In this document: positions 8,251 to 16,103 of the stretch, in pieces
Layout of the letters: each line of letters starts with the position of its first letter
Numbering within the stretch: the stretch's first letter is position 1
Source: Alistipes sp.
GTDB taxonomy: Bacteria > Bacteroidota > Bacteroidia > Bacteroidales > Rikenellaceae
DNA: 38,383 nt
Direction: 5' to 3'
NCBI GenBank assembly: GCA_017481925.1
Contig: JAFUOK010000007.1
Coordinates: forward strand, 1 to 38,383
Position numbers and translations under genes: made by a program
Notes under the pieces: model-generated
Database searches by the model: none
Seen by the model: only the letters and a program-made list of their open reading frames with translations
What the model was told of the DNA's origin: nothing

Positions 8251-9009
8251 ATGTTGGATTTATTGCAAGCAGTACAGGATTACTACTCTTATTCATACGC
8301 TGACCCCTCGATGGGATTTTCGTCGGGAGGCTCAATCATACTGATGGGTATCATCGGTGTTATCGGTTACATCGTGCAGGCACGTCTGCAGTCCGTGTTC
8401 GCCAAATACTCGCAGGTGCCCTTCCCCAACGGAATGACGGGTGCCGAAGTCGCCGAGAAGATGCTTCGCGAGAATAACGTGCACAACGTGAAAGTCACGC
8501 ACGTGCGCGGACAGCTCACCGACCACTTCAACCCCTCGACGATGACCGTAAACCTGAGCGACAGCGTATATGCCTCACGTTCGATAGCTGCCGCAGCGGT
8601 AGCCTGCCACGAGTGTGGTCACGCCATACAACACGCACGCGGATATGCTCCGCTGGTGATGCGCTCGGCGCTGGTGCCCATCGTGAACTTCTCGTCAAAG
8701 ATCGCTACGTGGGTAATCATCGCAGGTATTGCTATGATGGCCGCAGGCAGTGGCACGACGGTGTGCTGGATAGGTATCTGCCTGATTGCTATGTCGGCTC
8801 TCTTCTCTATCGTGACGCTGCCCGTGGAGTACAACGCCTCGGCACGTGCGCTGGAGTGGTTGGAGTCGAGCCGACTGTTGCAGGGTCAGCAGTTGGGCTA
8901 CGCCCGCGAGTCGCTGCGCTGGGCAGCACGAACATATCTTGTTGCGGCACTGAGCGCCATCGCAACGGTGCTTTACTACGTCTCGCTCATATCGCGCAGA
9001 AATGACTAA
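8251..9009 (+). CDS. Membrane zinc metallopeptidase (YugP family)
   Basis: A 252-residue membrane protein: an N-terminal helix (GSIILMGIIGVIGYIVQARL), the catalytic zinc motif AVACHECGHAIQHA (HExxH-like, HECGH), two central helices and one C-terminal helix. This is the putative neutral zinc metallopeptidase type 2 family (B. subtilis YugP), membrane-anchored peptidases of unknown substrate. Start chosen at the ATG after an A-rich stretch, matching the usual YugP N-terminus; an upstream open frame is non-coding leader. It overlaps the next gene by 8 nt, so the two are coupled. Confidence 0.92.
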   Translation: MLDLLQAVQDYYSYSYADPSMGFSSGGSIILMGIIGVIGYIVQARLQSVFAKYSQVPFPNGMTGAEVAEKMLRENNVHNVKVTHVRGQLTDHFNPSTMTVNLSDSVYASRSIAAAAVACHECGHAIQHARGYAPLVMRSALVPIVNFSSKIATWVIIAGIAMMAAGSGTTVCWIGICLIAMSALFSIVTLPVEYNASARALEWLESSRLLQGQQLGYARESLRWAARTYLVAALSAIATVLYYVSLISRRND

Positions 9010-10648
9010 CCCCCAGGAAGATTTCACCTCGCGCGGCTGGCTTGTTGCCGTCGCTACGCTGGCAGTGCTTATCGTCGTAAGTTTCATTCCTCCCATCAGC
9101 GTGGGTGGGGTGTCGTTGCGCCGTGCAAGCATCATCTCCGACCTTATCACCATAGAGAACAACACCCCCTCGGACGAGGTGCTGGCAGAGGCGGCGCCCG
9201 AGATCGATGTGGAGGAGTTTGAGGTCGATCTGGAGCAGGTGGCACAGACCGTAGCACGCACCACGGCAACGGCTTCACCCACGGGCGAGGCTACGTCGGC
9301 ATCGTGGGAGGGTATCTTCGACGAGCAGCCCACGGGAGGCGAGATCGAGCAGAGTACACCCCTGCCCCTGGAGGCGATTCTCACGGCCGACTACTCGGAC
9401 ATCCTGCCCGAGGATGGGCTCATCACCAGCGTGGAGGAGTTCCGTGGTGACGACTTCGACACTCCGCTCAACCGCTTCTACGAAAAACTGCTGGCAGGAC
9501 AGGAACCTGTGCGAGTGGCATTTATGGGCGACTCGTTTGTCGAGGGCGACATCCTGACGGCCGATCTGCGTGAGCTTCTGCAGGATACATTTATGGGCGG
9601 AGGTGTAGGCTTTGTACCCTTCGCATCGCCCTTCACGGGCTTCCGTCAGACCATCAAGACCACCTCGAAGGGGTGGACCCCCTACAACATAATGCAGCGC
9701 AAGTCGGTGCCCGAGCCATACGTTGGTGACTTCTTCGTATCGGGATGGGTGGCACGCCCTGCGGCGGGCGCATCGACACGCTGGGAGATGTCGTCAAAGC
9801 GCCGTCACCTGGAGGAGTGCTCACGTGCACGACTGTTATTCATCTGCCGTGAAGCGGCACGCATAGCCGTTACGTTGAACGATGGCGAGGAGCGCATCTT
9901 CGAATTCGAGGCTGACGACGTAGTGCGCCAGATTGTTGTGGAGGAGGAGCGCATCTCCTCGCTCGAGATGAAGATCCTCAGTGGCGAGGCGGGCTTCACG
10001 GGCATTGGTGCCGACTTCGACTCGAAGGAGGGCGTGGCCGTGGATAACTTCTCGATACGCAGCAACAACGGCCAGGCTATGTTCTGGTCGTCGGCAGCGG
10101 TGAATGCACAGATACATACGATGCGAGCATACGACCTGGTGATTCTGCAATATGGATTGAACATCATGCAGGCCGATAGGCACAACTACTCGCTCTACGG
10201 CGAGCAGGTCGAGAAGATGATCCGCTATGCGGAGAGTTGCTTCCCCGGGGCGGCAATCCTCGTAATGGGCGTGAGCGACCGCTCACAGCGCGGCGAGCAG
10301 GGCATAGTGCCTATGTCGTCGGCCATGGATCTGACGGCCTCACAGCGCGAGGCGGCCGAGAAGTGTGGCGCATCGTTCTGGAACACCTACGAGGCTATGC
10401 AGCGTATGGGTGGTATGACCCGTTTTGTGGAGAATGGCTGGGCCGGCAAGGACTACACACACATTAACTATGCCGGTGGCCGTGAGATTGCACGCCAGCT
10501 CTACTACGGACTCCTGCAGGGAGCGCAGAGCCGCAGCCGCACGCTGCGTCAGCGTATGGAGGATGCACAGCCCGTACTGCCCGAGCGCACGCTCGAGATC
10601 GAGGTGCCCGAACTCAATATTGACACCCTGATTACCATAGAACGATAG
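9002..10648 (+). CDS. Membrane-anchored SGNH/GDSL hydrolase-like protein
   Basis: A 548-residue protein with one N-terminal anchor helix (LVAVATLAVLIVVSFIPP), an acidic low-complexity linker (about 50-140), then an SGNH domain. Block I is VAFMGDSFVEGD with Ser178; the distal DxxH is Asp484/His487 (KDYTHINYAGG). A central insert with RWEMSSKRRH and an RIFEFEADDVV region may be a carbohydrate-binding module. The next gene is an MBOAT acyltransferase. This is the classical pairing (AlgI with AlgJ/AlgX, PatA with PatB) in which the MBOAT exports acyl groups and the SGNH protein transfers them to a polymer outside the membrane. Transferase rather than esterase activity is inferred from this context. 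Confidence 0.85.
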   Translation: MTNPQEDFTSRGWLVAVATLAVLIVVSFIPPISVGGVSLRRASIISDLITIENNTPSDEVLAEAAPEIDVEEFEVDLEQVAQTVARTTATASPTGEATSASWEGIFDEQPTGGEIEQSTPLPLEAILTADYSDILPEDGLITSVEEFRGDDFDTPLNRFYEKLLAGQEPVRVAFMGDSFVEGDILTADLRELLQDTFMGGGVGFVPFASPFTGFRQTIKTTSKGWTPYNIMQRKSVPEPYVGDFFVSGWVARPAAGASTRWEMSSKRRHLEECSRARLLFICREAARIAVTLNDGEERIFEFEADDVVRQIVVEEERISSLEMKILSGEAGFTGIGADFDSKEGVAVDNFSIRSNNGQAMFWSSAAVNAQIHTMRAYDLVILQYGLNIMQADRHNYSLYGEQVEKMIRYAESCFPGAAILVMGVSDRSQRGEQGIVPMSSAMDLTASQREAAEKCGASFWNTYEAMQRMGGMTRFVENGWAGKDYTHINYAGGREIARQLYYGLLQGAQSRSRTLRQRMEDAQPVLPERTLEIEVPELNIDTLITIER

Positions 10649-10650
10649 AG

Positions 10651-12156
10651 ATGCAACTGCCCATAGAAATAGAAGAACTCCTCGGCCGAGCGTGCGACCT
10701 TTTGGTGTACGACAGCTCGGCACCGCTCATATTCAACAGCGGTCTGTTTCTGTTTCTGTTTGTGGGCTTTATGACGCTCTATCTTCTGCTGCGTCGCACC
10801 ACAACGCTACGCATACTCTACGTCATTGCCTTCTCGCTCTACTTTTATTATAAGTCGAGCGGAATGTACTTCCTGCTGCTGTTGTTTGCCTCGGTGAGCG
10901 ATTACTGGATAGGCTTCGCCATAGCCGCCTCGAAGGATCAGGTGGCACGCAAGCAGCTGGTGGCGCTCTCGGCGTTGATAAACCTCGGTATGCTGGCATA
11001 CTTCAAGTACACCAACTTCCTGATCGAGATAGCTAACGGCCTGGTCGGAGCAGGATTCCTCGACTTCCAGAATATCTTCCTGCCCGTGGGTATATCTTTC
11101 TTCGTATTCCAGTCGATGAGCTACACCATCGACATCTATCGTGGACACATCAAGCCCCTCACCCGCTGGATCGACTACCTATTCTACCTCTCGTTCTTCC
11201 CGCAACTCGTCGCAGGTCCCATCGTGCGAGCCAAGGATTTTATTCCGCAGATACGTCGCCCGCTCGTGGTCACACGCGAGATGTTTGGCCGAGGCATAGC
11301 CTTCATTATCATCGGTCTTATCAAGAAGGCAATCATCTCGGACTACATATCGCTCAACTTCGTCGATCGAGTATTCGACGAGCCGGCACTCTACTCCGGC
11401 TTCGAGTGTCTGATGGGTATCTACGGCTACGCCCTGCAGATCTACTGCGACTTCTCGGGCTACTCGGATATGGCCATAGGTATTGCCCTGCTGCTCGGCT
11501 TCCGCTTCCCCAAAAACTTCGACGCCCCCTACAAGTCGGCCACCATCACCGAGTTCTGGCGCCGCTGGCACATATCGCTATCGTCGTGGCTGCGCGACTA
11601 CCTCTACATCTCGCTCGGCGGTAACCGTCGTGGCACCTTACGCACATACCTCAACCTTATAATCACTATGGTTCTGGGTGGCTTGTGGCACGGCGCAGCG
11701 GTGCGTTTTGTGCTGTGGGGTGCGTTGCACGGCGTGGCGCTGGCGCTACACAAGATGTGGCTCTCGATAGTGCCCTGGGCAAAGATGAAGGGCGAGGATA
11801 TGAACCCGTTGTCGAGGGTGCTGGGTATAATCCTTACATTCCACATCGTCTGCCTGGGCTGGCTGCTCTTCCGCGCCGAGGATATGCAGACCGTATATTT
11901 GATGCTCTACCAGATCGTCCACTCGTTCAACACGGCCATAATTCCGCAGGTGATCTTCGGCTACAAGGAGGTGATGGCTCTGATCGTGCTGGGTTACCTG
12001 ATGCACTTTATGCCCGCGGCCATCGACAGCGACCTGCAACGCAAGGTGGGTGAGACATCGTTCTGGTGGCAGGTGGCGATGCTCGTGGCGGTGGCGTGGT
12101 GTGTGATGCAGATCAAATCGAGCGAAATTCAGCCCTTTATTTACTTCCAATTCTAA
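10651..12156 (+). CDS. MBOAT family O-acyltransferase (AlgI-like)
   Basis: A 501-residue polytopic membrane protein. The MBOAT core is plain: FWRRWHISLSSWLRDYLYISLGGNR read in parts near 305-325, and the invariant histidine in LGGLWHGAAV (His347). DIYRGHIKPLTRWIDYLFYLSFFPQLVAGPI, also read in parts, is typical of the AlgI/DltB branch. It probably carries acetyl groups across the inner membrane for O-acetylation of an exopolysaccharide or wall polymer. It begins 2 nt after the SGNH gene stop. No polymer synthase is nearby, so the acceptor is unknown. Confidence 0.95.
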   Translation: MQLPIEIEELLGRACDLLVYDSSAPLIFNSGLFLFLFVGFMTLYLLLRRTTTLRILYVIAFSLYFYYKSSGMYFLLLLFASVSDYWIGFAIAASKDQVARKQLVALSALINLGMLAYFKYTNFLIEIANGLVGAGFLDFQNIFLPVGISFFVFQSMSYTIDIYRGHIKPLTRWIDYLFYLSFFPQLVAGPIVRAKDFIPQIRRPLVVTREMFGRGIAFIIIGLIKKAIISDYISLNFVDRVFDEPALYSGFECLMGIYGYALQIYCDFSGYSDMAIGIALLLGFRFPKNFDAPYKSATITEFWRRWHISLSSWLRDYLYISLGGNRRGTLRTYLNLIITMVLGGLWHGAAVRFVLWGALHGVALALHKMWLSIVPWAKMKGEDMNPLSRVLGIILTFHIVCLGWLLFRAEDMQTVYLMLYQIVHSFNTAIIPQVIFGYKEVMALIVLGYLMHFMPAAIDSDLQRKVGETSFWWQVAMLVAVAWCVMQIKSSEIQPFIYFQF

Positions 12157-12170
12157 GTGTGGCGCAAGAA

Positions 12171-12201
12171 TTGCACTCTTCGTCGGACGGTGCAAACGAA
12201 G
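12171..12201 (+). other. Two mutually exclusive 6-bp helices after the MBOAT gene
   Basis: In order: TTGCAC (12171-12176), CTTCGT (12178-12183), GTGCAA (12190-12195), ACGAAG (12196-12201). The first pairs perfectly with the third and the second with the fourth, so only one hairpin can form at a time, or a strained pseudoknot. No U-run follows, so it is not an ordinary terminator. Confidence 0.5.
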
Positions 12202-12283
12202 TGACGGAGGTGTAAAAATGGTACAATTTTTGATACCTTACGGCCAAAAACCATGTGAAGAATAGCAAAAAACAGATGAAATA

Positions 12284-12314
12284 TTTGGGAGTTCAGAAAA
12301 AAATACATATCTTG
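12284..12314 (+). promoter_or_regulatory. Promoter for the ECF sigma factor gene
   Basis: TTTG (12284-12287), a 20-nt spacer, then TATCTTG (12308-12314), one base off TAnnTTTG. Start of transcription near 12321 gives a leader of about 80 nt ending in GGAG, 6 nt before the ATG. The rest of 12202-12283 shows no gene. Confidence 0.5.
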
Positions 12315-12403
12315 CACTCACAAAAATAAATCATTAACTCTTAAAACACGTTTGCCTATAGAAGAAATTTCTACTCTTTGAACACATTTAAAAAAAGGAG
12401 AGT

Positions 12404-12988
12404 ATGAACACACAGTTGTTAAGCGATCAAGTATTGCTTAATCGCTATCTTTCAGGCGATCGTAGTGCCATATCACAACTCATCGACAGACACTCGGCGC
12501 GAGTGCGTGACTACATTCGTATGATGGTCAAGGATCGCGACGTGGCTGACGATATCCTCCAGGAGACATTGATCAAAGTAGTCCGCGTCATCGACGAAGG
12601 ACGCTATGCCGATACGGGTAAGTTTCTGTCGTGGGTGTTGCGTATAGCCCACAACCAGGTGATCGACTACTTCCGCTCGCAGAAGAGCGCACGCACGGTG
12701 AGCGAGGCCGAGGCCGGCTACGATATGCTGGGCACGCTGCGCTTTGCCGAGCGCACGGTCGAGGATCGTATCGTGGCAGAGCAGATCGAAGCCGACGTGC
12801 GTCGATTGATCGACCTGCTGCCCGAGGAGCAGAGGGAGGTGGTGGTGATGCGCTACTACGCAGGTATGAGCTTTCAGGAGATTGCCGACCAGACCGAGGT
12901 GAGCATCAACACGGCGCTGGGACGTATGCGCTATGCGCTGATCAACCTGCGCAAGATGATCAAGGAGAACAACGTCATCCTGAACTAA
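12404..12988 (+). CDS. ECF-type RNA polymerase sigma factor
   Basis: A 194-residue sigma-70-family factor with only regions 2 and 4. Region 2 includes DRDVADDILQETLIKVVR and FLSWVLRIAHNQVIDYFRSQKS read in parts; region 4 includes LLPEEQREVVVMRYYAGMSFQEIADQTEVSINTALGRMRYAL, also read in parts, with the HTH in FQEIADQTEVSINTALG. It binds core RNA polymerase and redirects it to a specific set of promoters. GGAG lies 6 nt before the start. No anti-sigma gene of the FecR or zinc-binding type follows; the next frame is a 48-residue acidic protein. Confidence 0.95.
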   Translation: MNTQLLSDQVLLNRYLSGDRSAISQLIDRHSARVRDYIRMMVKDRDVADDILQETLIKVVRVIDEGRYADTGKFLSWVLRIAHNQVIDYFRSQKSARTVSEAEAGYDMLGTLRFAERTVEDRIVAEQIEADVRRLIDLLPEEQREVVVMRYYAGMSFQEIADQTEVSINTALGRMRYALINLRKMIKENNVILN

Positions 12989-13091
12989 AAGCGAAAAAAA
13001 GCGGATTAAAACGAAAAAAAGGTCGAAAAAGAGTAATCGCGGCACAATAAACCGACAACGCACCACGTTATTGGGATAAACAGAGGTGCCT

Positions 13092-13238
13092 ATGGAAGAT
13101 TTCGACGACAAAATTCAAACCGAGATAATCGCAGAGGAGGATAGGCTCTTTATGAGCCAGGTGATTCGCGAAGAGGCCGAACTATTCTATATGGATTGCT
13201 ACCTGCGCGAACTATTCAGCCAGAAGATTATCGACTAA
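13092..13238 (+). CDS. Small acidic protein downstream of the ECF sigma gene
   Basis: A 48-residue frame beginning MEDFDDKIQTEIIAEED and ending LFSQKIID, rich in Glu and Asp and predicted helical. It lies 103 nt after the sigma gene and just before a good terminator, so it appears to be the last gene of that transcript. I do not recognise it. Its position and charge would fit a small sigma-binding regulator, but that is only a guess. Ordinary codon use and a clean end at the terminator support it being real. Confidence 0.6.
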   Translation: MEDFDDKIQTEIIAEEDRLFMSQVIREEAELFYMDCYLRELFSQKIID

Positions 13239-13245
13239 AAGAGTG

Positions 13246-13285
13246 AGAGGTTGCCGAGCCCAAAGCCAGCAACCTCTATTTTTTT
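13246..13285 (+). terminator. Terminator of the sigma factor transcript
   Basis: AGAGGTTGC (13246-13254) pairs with GCAACCTCT (13269-13277) over a 14-nt loop, followed by ATTTTTTT. Confidence 0.88.
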
Positions 13286-13389
13286 GCACTTATTAATATA
13301 ACCGCGCGCCGTCGCCCGAAAAAAGAGTCGCAAAAATGCGATTATTTGAAAAATTAATCTTTTTCGTGCGGTATTCGCAATAAAATTAC

Positions 13390-13397
13390 TAACTTTG
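13390..13397 (+). promoter_or_regulatory. -7 element of the tRNA-Leu promoter
   Basis: TAACTTTG matches TAnnTTTG and lies 33 nt before the mature tRNA start. A -33 TTG is not obvious at the expected distance. Confidence 0.5.
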
Positions 13398-13430
13398 CCA
13401 AGCGTTTCGCTTCTATGGCGACACACCGAT

Positions 13431-13512
13431 GCGGATATGGTGTAATTGGTAGCCACGTCAGACTTAGGATCTGATGCCGAGAGGCGTGGGGGTTCGAGTC
13501 CCTTTATCCGCA
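13431..13512 (+). tRNA. tRNA-Leu (anticodon UAG)
   Basis: An 82-nt class II tRNA. Acceptor GCGGATA pairs with TATCCGC (13505-13511), discriminator A at 13512. The anticodon stem TCAGA/TCTGA encloses CTTAGGA, giving anticodon UAG (reads CUN Leu). The variable arm TGCCGAGAGGCG is long, as expected for Leu, and the T arm contains GGTTCGAGTCC. CCA is not encoded. The 3' end is the integration site of the adjoining element: the last nine bases (13504-13512) are also the final codons and stop of the recombinase on the other strand. Confidence 0.97.
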
Positions 13513-15006
13513 CACTGATTTTTTTGAGGAGGAATTTTCGGATTCCTCCTTATTTTTATCTTCGGAATTCTCTGATATTGTGCGAATTACCGAGAGTGCC
13601 TGATTCTCACCTATGGTTCGATAATTTTCTTTTTCTTTATCCCAAAAAATTCCACTTGGAAAGAGTAAATTTTGGATTTTTTGACACAATTCCAGCTCCG
13701 AATTACTCCACAAACTACCTAATTTACAGCAGGTTGATACCACCTCATCCGCCGTTGCAGTAAGGTTCGATAAATTTTGTTTGACCTTTGCCATTTCTAT
13801 CTCATTTTTTGCGAGTTTTTCTTGTATAACCTCCACAGTGGTTGTGTAAACATCTTCGTCAATATCGCCCATACCGAAATTCACCTTACACTTTTTGAGC
13901 TTCTTCTCCAATTCGCTTTTCTGCTTTTTTAACACAGATAACGCCTCCGACTGCTCCTTGTCGTTGGCATATATAATCTTCTCTACCACCTCTCGGAACA
14001 TCTCCATCAGTATAGTTGGCATATTATAGGTATCTAACAACTCCTCATAGAGTTTATGCACCTTCTTTGCCGATACATTATTCTTACAACCGACCTTGTT
14101 GCACTTATAGTAGTCGATATTTTTCTTCTTGACCGTGTACGCAGTCAAAGGCAAACCGTCTTCGGCACAACGGATATGTCGTTTCAGGGGAAAGCGAGGC
14201 GTTTCCGCTTTAACCTTGTAAACGCCCGTCCTTCCGCTTAATATCTCTTGTACTTGTAGGAACTCCACCCACGAGATGATTGCGGGGTGCTTGCCATCGA
14301 CAATCTCCCCACTCGTGAGTTTGCTCTGAATTTTACCCGCATAGAACGGGTTGGTCAGTATCTTATGCAACTTCTGCTTGCTGACATCCAGACCCATTGC
14401 CGACAATCTATCCATAATACGGAAGTTATCGACTCCCTGCAACTTCCACTTGAACGCCTTGCGGATAAGTTTTCCCGTTTCGTTGATGGTGTACTCCGCT
14501 CGGATACTCTTACCCTCCTTATTATAACCCAACGGTCGCTTGCCACACCAAACGCCCGACTCCATACAATGCTTGCGACCCGACACAAACTTATTGGTAC
14601 GATTGGTGTTGTCCCACTGCGCCATCGACAACTTAAACTGCATCATCATAACGCCTTCGGGGGTTAAGGTGCTAATGTTCGTTGCCGCCTCCACAACTGT
14701 GATGCCGTGCGCCATAAGGTCGTTGATGATGTTGATTGCCTGACCCGCATTTCGACTGAAACGGTCTGCTTGATTTACGATGAGATACTTTACGGTCTTA
14801 TCCTTCTTGATTGCCGAAATCATCTCCTTGATGAGCTTGCCTGGGGTCTTTGCGCTCTCGTGCTTACCTCCGAAATACCCCTTGATGGTATATCCATTAT
14901 CTTTTGCGAACTTCTCGCAACGGCACTTTTGGTCTTCAAGACTGCCGCCATTCTCCTCCTGGTGCTTGGTACTTACACGAGTCCAAATAAAACAATTGTT
15001 TTTCAT
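13504..15006 (-). CDS. Large serine recombinase (site-specific integrase)
   Basis: A 500-residue integrase. The N-terminal resolvase domain starts CFIWTRVSTKHQE with the nucleophile Ser12 and has the active-site arginine in NQADRFSRNAGQA. The Recombinase domain covers about 165-270 (GKRPLGYNKEGKS, ILTNPFYAGKIQS). A zinc ribbon follows (RCAEDGLPL... YYKCNKVGCKNN) and then a coiled coil (KEQSEALSVLKKQKSELEKKL). It would join attP to the chromosomal site by a two-base staggered cut. The last codons (V-C-G-stop) read into the tRNA-Leu 3' end, so its C-terminus is defined by the integration junction. It is preceded by a 43-residue gene 12 nt away. Confidence 0.95.
   Translation of the reverse strand: MKNNCFIWTRVSTKHQEENGGSLEDQKCRCEKFAKDNGYTIKGYFGGKHESAKTPGKLIKEMISAIKKDKTVKYLIVNQADRFSRNAGQAINIINDLMAHGITVVEAATNISTLTPEGVMMMQFKLSMAQWDNTNRTNKFVSGRKHCMESGVWCGKRPLGYNKEGKSIRAEYTINETGKLIRKAFKWKLQGVDNFRIMDRLSAMGLDVSKQKLHKILTNPFYAGKIQSKLTSGEIVDGKHPAIISWVEFLQVQEILSGRTGVYKVKAETPRFPLKRHIRCAEDGLPLTAYTVKKKNIDYYKCNKVGCKNNVSAKKVHKLYEELLDTYNMPTILMEMFREVVEKIIYANDKEQSEALSVLKKQKSELEKKLKKCKVNFGMGDIDEDVYTTTVEVIQEKLAKNEIEMAKVKQNLSNLTATADEVVSTCCKLGSLWSNSELELCQKIQNLLFPSGIFWDKEKENYRTIGENQALSVIRTISENSEDKNKEESENSSSKKSVCG
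13527..13557 (+). terminator. Terminator for tRNA-Leu inside the recombinase coding sequence
   Basis: AGGAGGAAT (13527-13535) and ATTCCTCCT (13542-13550) form a perfect 9-bp stem with a 6-nt loop, followed by TATTTTTATC. It begins 15 nt after the tRNA and lies antisense within the Ser/Glu-rich C-terminal codons of the recombinase. Confidence 0.7.
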
Positions 15007-15018
15007 TTTTATAATCGT

Positions 15019-15150
15019 TTATATATTATCACCAAGGTATTCAATACCGATTAAAGCTAACGCTTCAAAATAGTCTAATAAAATTATTCCATCGTCATTA
15101 CTAATATTTAATTCTTTGAAATAGTTTTCAAAGTCCTGAATATTTATCAT
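15019..15150 (-). CDS. 43-residue protein upstream of the recombinase
   Basis: A short frame starting MINIQDFENYFKELN and ending GIEYLGDNI, with helical acidic character. It stops 12 nt before the recombinase ATG on the same strand, so both are likely translated from one message. Not recognised. A gene just before an integrase could encode a recombination directionality factor or a regulator, but no helix-turn-helix is visible. Confidence 0.5.
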   Translation of the reverse strand: MINIQDFENYFKELNISNDDGIILLDYFEALALIGIEYLGDNI

Positions 15151-15172
15151 CTACTTATGATATTTCAGTCCC

Positions 15173-15262
15173 TCATTGAGGGTTATACTGTTCTTCGCCT
15201 CCCTCTACGGTTAATTGAGCGGGACTTCTGTTCGGCAAGGTACACAGCAACCTTTTGCACAT
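15173..15262 (-). CDS. Possible 29-residue leader peptide
   Basis: A frame starting MCKRLLCTLPNRSP and ending GGEEQYNPQ in the long leader of the recombinase transcript, 22 nt before the 43-residue gene. It is more GC-rich than its surroundings. No ribosome binding site. It could be a leader peptide or chance. Confidence 0.25.
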   Translation of the reverse strand: MCKRLLCTLPNRSPAQLTVEGGEEQYNPQ

Positions 15263-15419
15263 ATGCGGGTGTCTATCTATCTTTTTTGTCTATATATTAT
15301 ATAATATATGTTAAATTTTTTGATGTTTCCATAAAAATTAACGCTTAATATTAATTAATATTTAGTGCAGCAATAGCGTTTGTAATACTTTAATCCTCTG
15401 TAGTTTATCGAGGTTTGTG

Positions 15420-15451
15420 CAAATATACTACGCCAGTGAATACAAACCAAA
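15420..15451 (-). promoter_or_regulatory. Promoter for the recombinase transcript
   Basis: On the minus strand TTTG (15448-15451), 20-nt spacer, TATATTTG (15420-15427): an exact consensus match. Transcription would start near 15413, leaving a leader of about 260 nt before the 43-residue gene. That leader includes a CCCTCA/TGAGGG hairpin at 15170-15182. Confidence 0.65.
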
Positions 15452-15850
15452 TTTTATTAAGATAAATTTGGATTTTTTATTCAGCAATTGAACTTATTTT
15501 TATATAATATTTAGCAAAAATACGAAGTGGTTGAAATACAATGCTTTAACAATTTGTGGCAAATTTTGATTGTATTGAGGTTTTTGTGTTTATTTTGCAC
15601 GAAATATCACAAAAGGTGTATTCAGACTTCGGGTGTATTCAAAAAATATCGGTAGTCATAGGTTTGACTGCCGATTTTTGTATTGTTTTTTATCAAAGAT
15701 TAATTTGCGCTGGTGGTGCGAATCGAGTCATTGAATTAAAAATCACTATCTTTGTAAAAATAACAGCTCACTGAGAATGCTTCTTTGCGAAATTCTTTCT
15801 AACTTTGTGGTGTTACCAAATAGGTAGCGGACATATTAGGAAGCGTTTAG
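15452..15850. other. AT-rich intergenic stretch without a supported gene
   Basis: No convincing frame. Two -7-like boxes face right, TATCTTTG (15747-15754) and TAACTTTG (15800-15807), neither with a well-spaced -33 element; either could drive the rightward cassette starting at 16104. Confidence 0.5.
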
Positions 15851-15852
15851 CT

Positions 15853-16068
15853 TTATTCCATAATGGTGAACTTCGACAACTCACAAGCGTATTGGAATAT
15901 AGAGGAGCGCTCTCCCTTTGGTGCGTTATATGTATCAATCATATAATCCCAGAGGTGTGAGTTGTTTTTTCTTATCCATACGCAAGGCAGTCGAAGGCCT
16001 ACCATTAGGATAAGAACTATGAGACTCACGCCTTTCTTTTTATGCCTTATCAATCCAATTATAATCAC
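15853..16068 (-). CDS. Doubtful small membrane protein
   Basis: A 71-residue frame with one hydrophobic stretch (GVSLIVLILMVGLRLPCVW) followed by a soluble part (LWDYMIDTYNAPKGERSS). It reads like protein and is less AT-rich than the flanks. However, it coincides with the foldback structure at 15951-16035, has no ribosome binding site or promoter, and opposes the cassette. It may be a real gene, a remnant, or a by-product of the structured DNA. Confidence 0.3.
   Translation of the reverse strand: MIIIGLIRHKKKGVSLIVLILMVGLRLPCVWIRKNNSHLWDYMIDTYNAPKGERSSIFQYACELSKFTIME
15951..16035. repeat. 85-nt foldback with evenly spaced stems
   Basis: Three nested stems: outer 15951-15962 with 16024-16035 (12 bp, including G-T pairs), middle CTTATCC (15971-15977) with GGATAAG (16008-16014), inner AGGC (15985-15988) with GCCT (15997-16000). 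Internal loops are nearly symmetric (8 x 9 and 7 x 7) and the terminal loop is 8 nt. On an element encoding a rolling-circle-type initiator, a single-strand origin is one reading; recombinase or RNA roles are others. Confidence 0.55.
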
Positions 16069-16103
16069 TCCGTAGAGTCGTAGGGGTAAAATAATTTGTA
16101 ATT

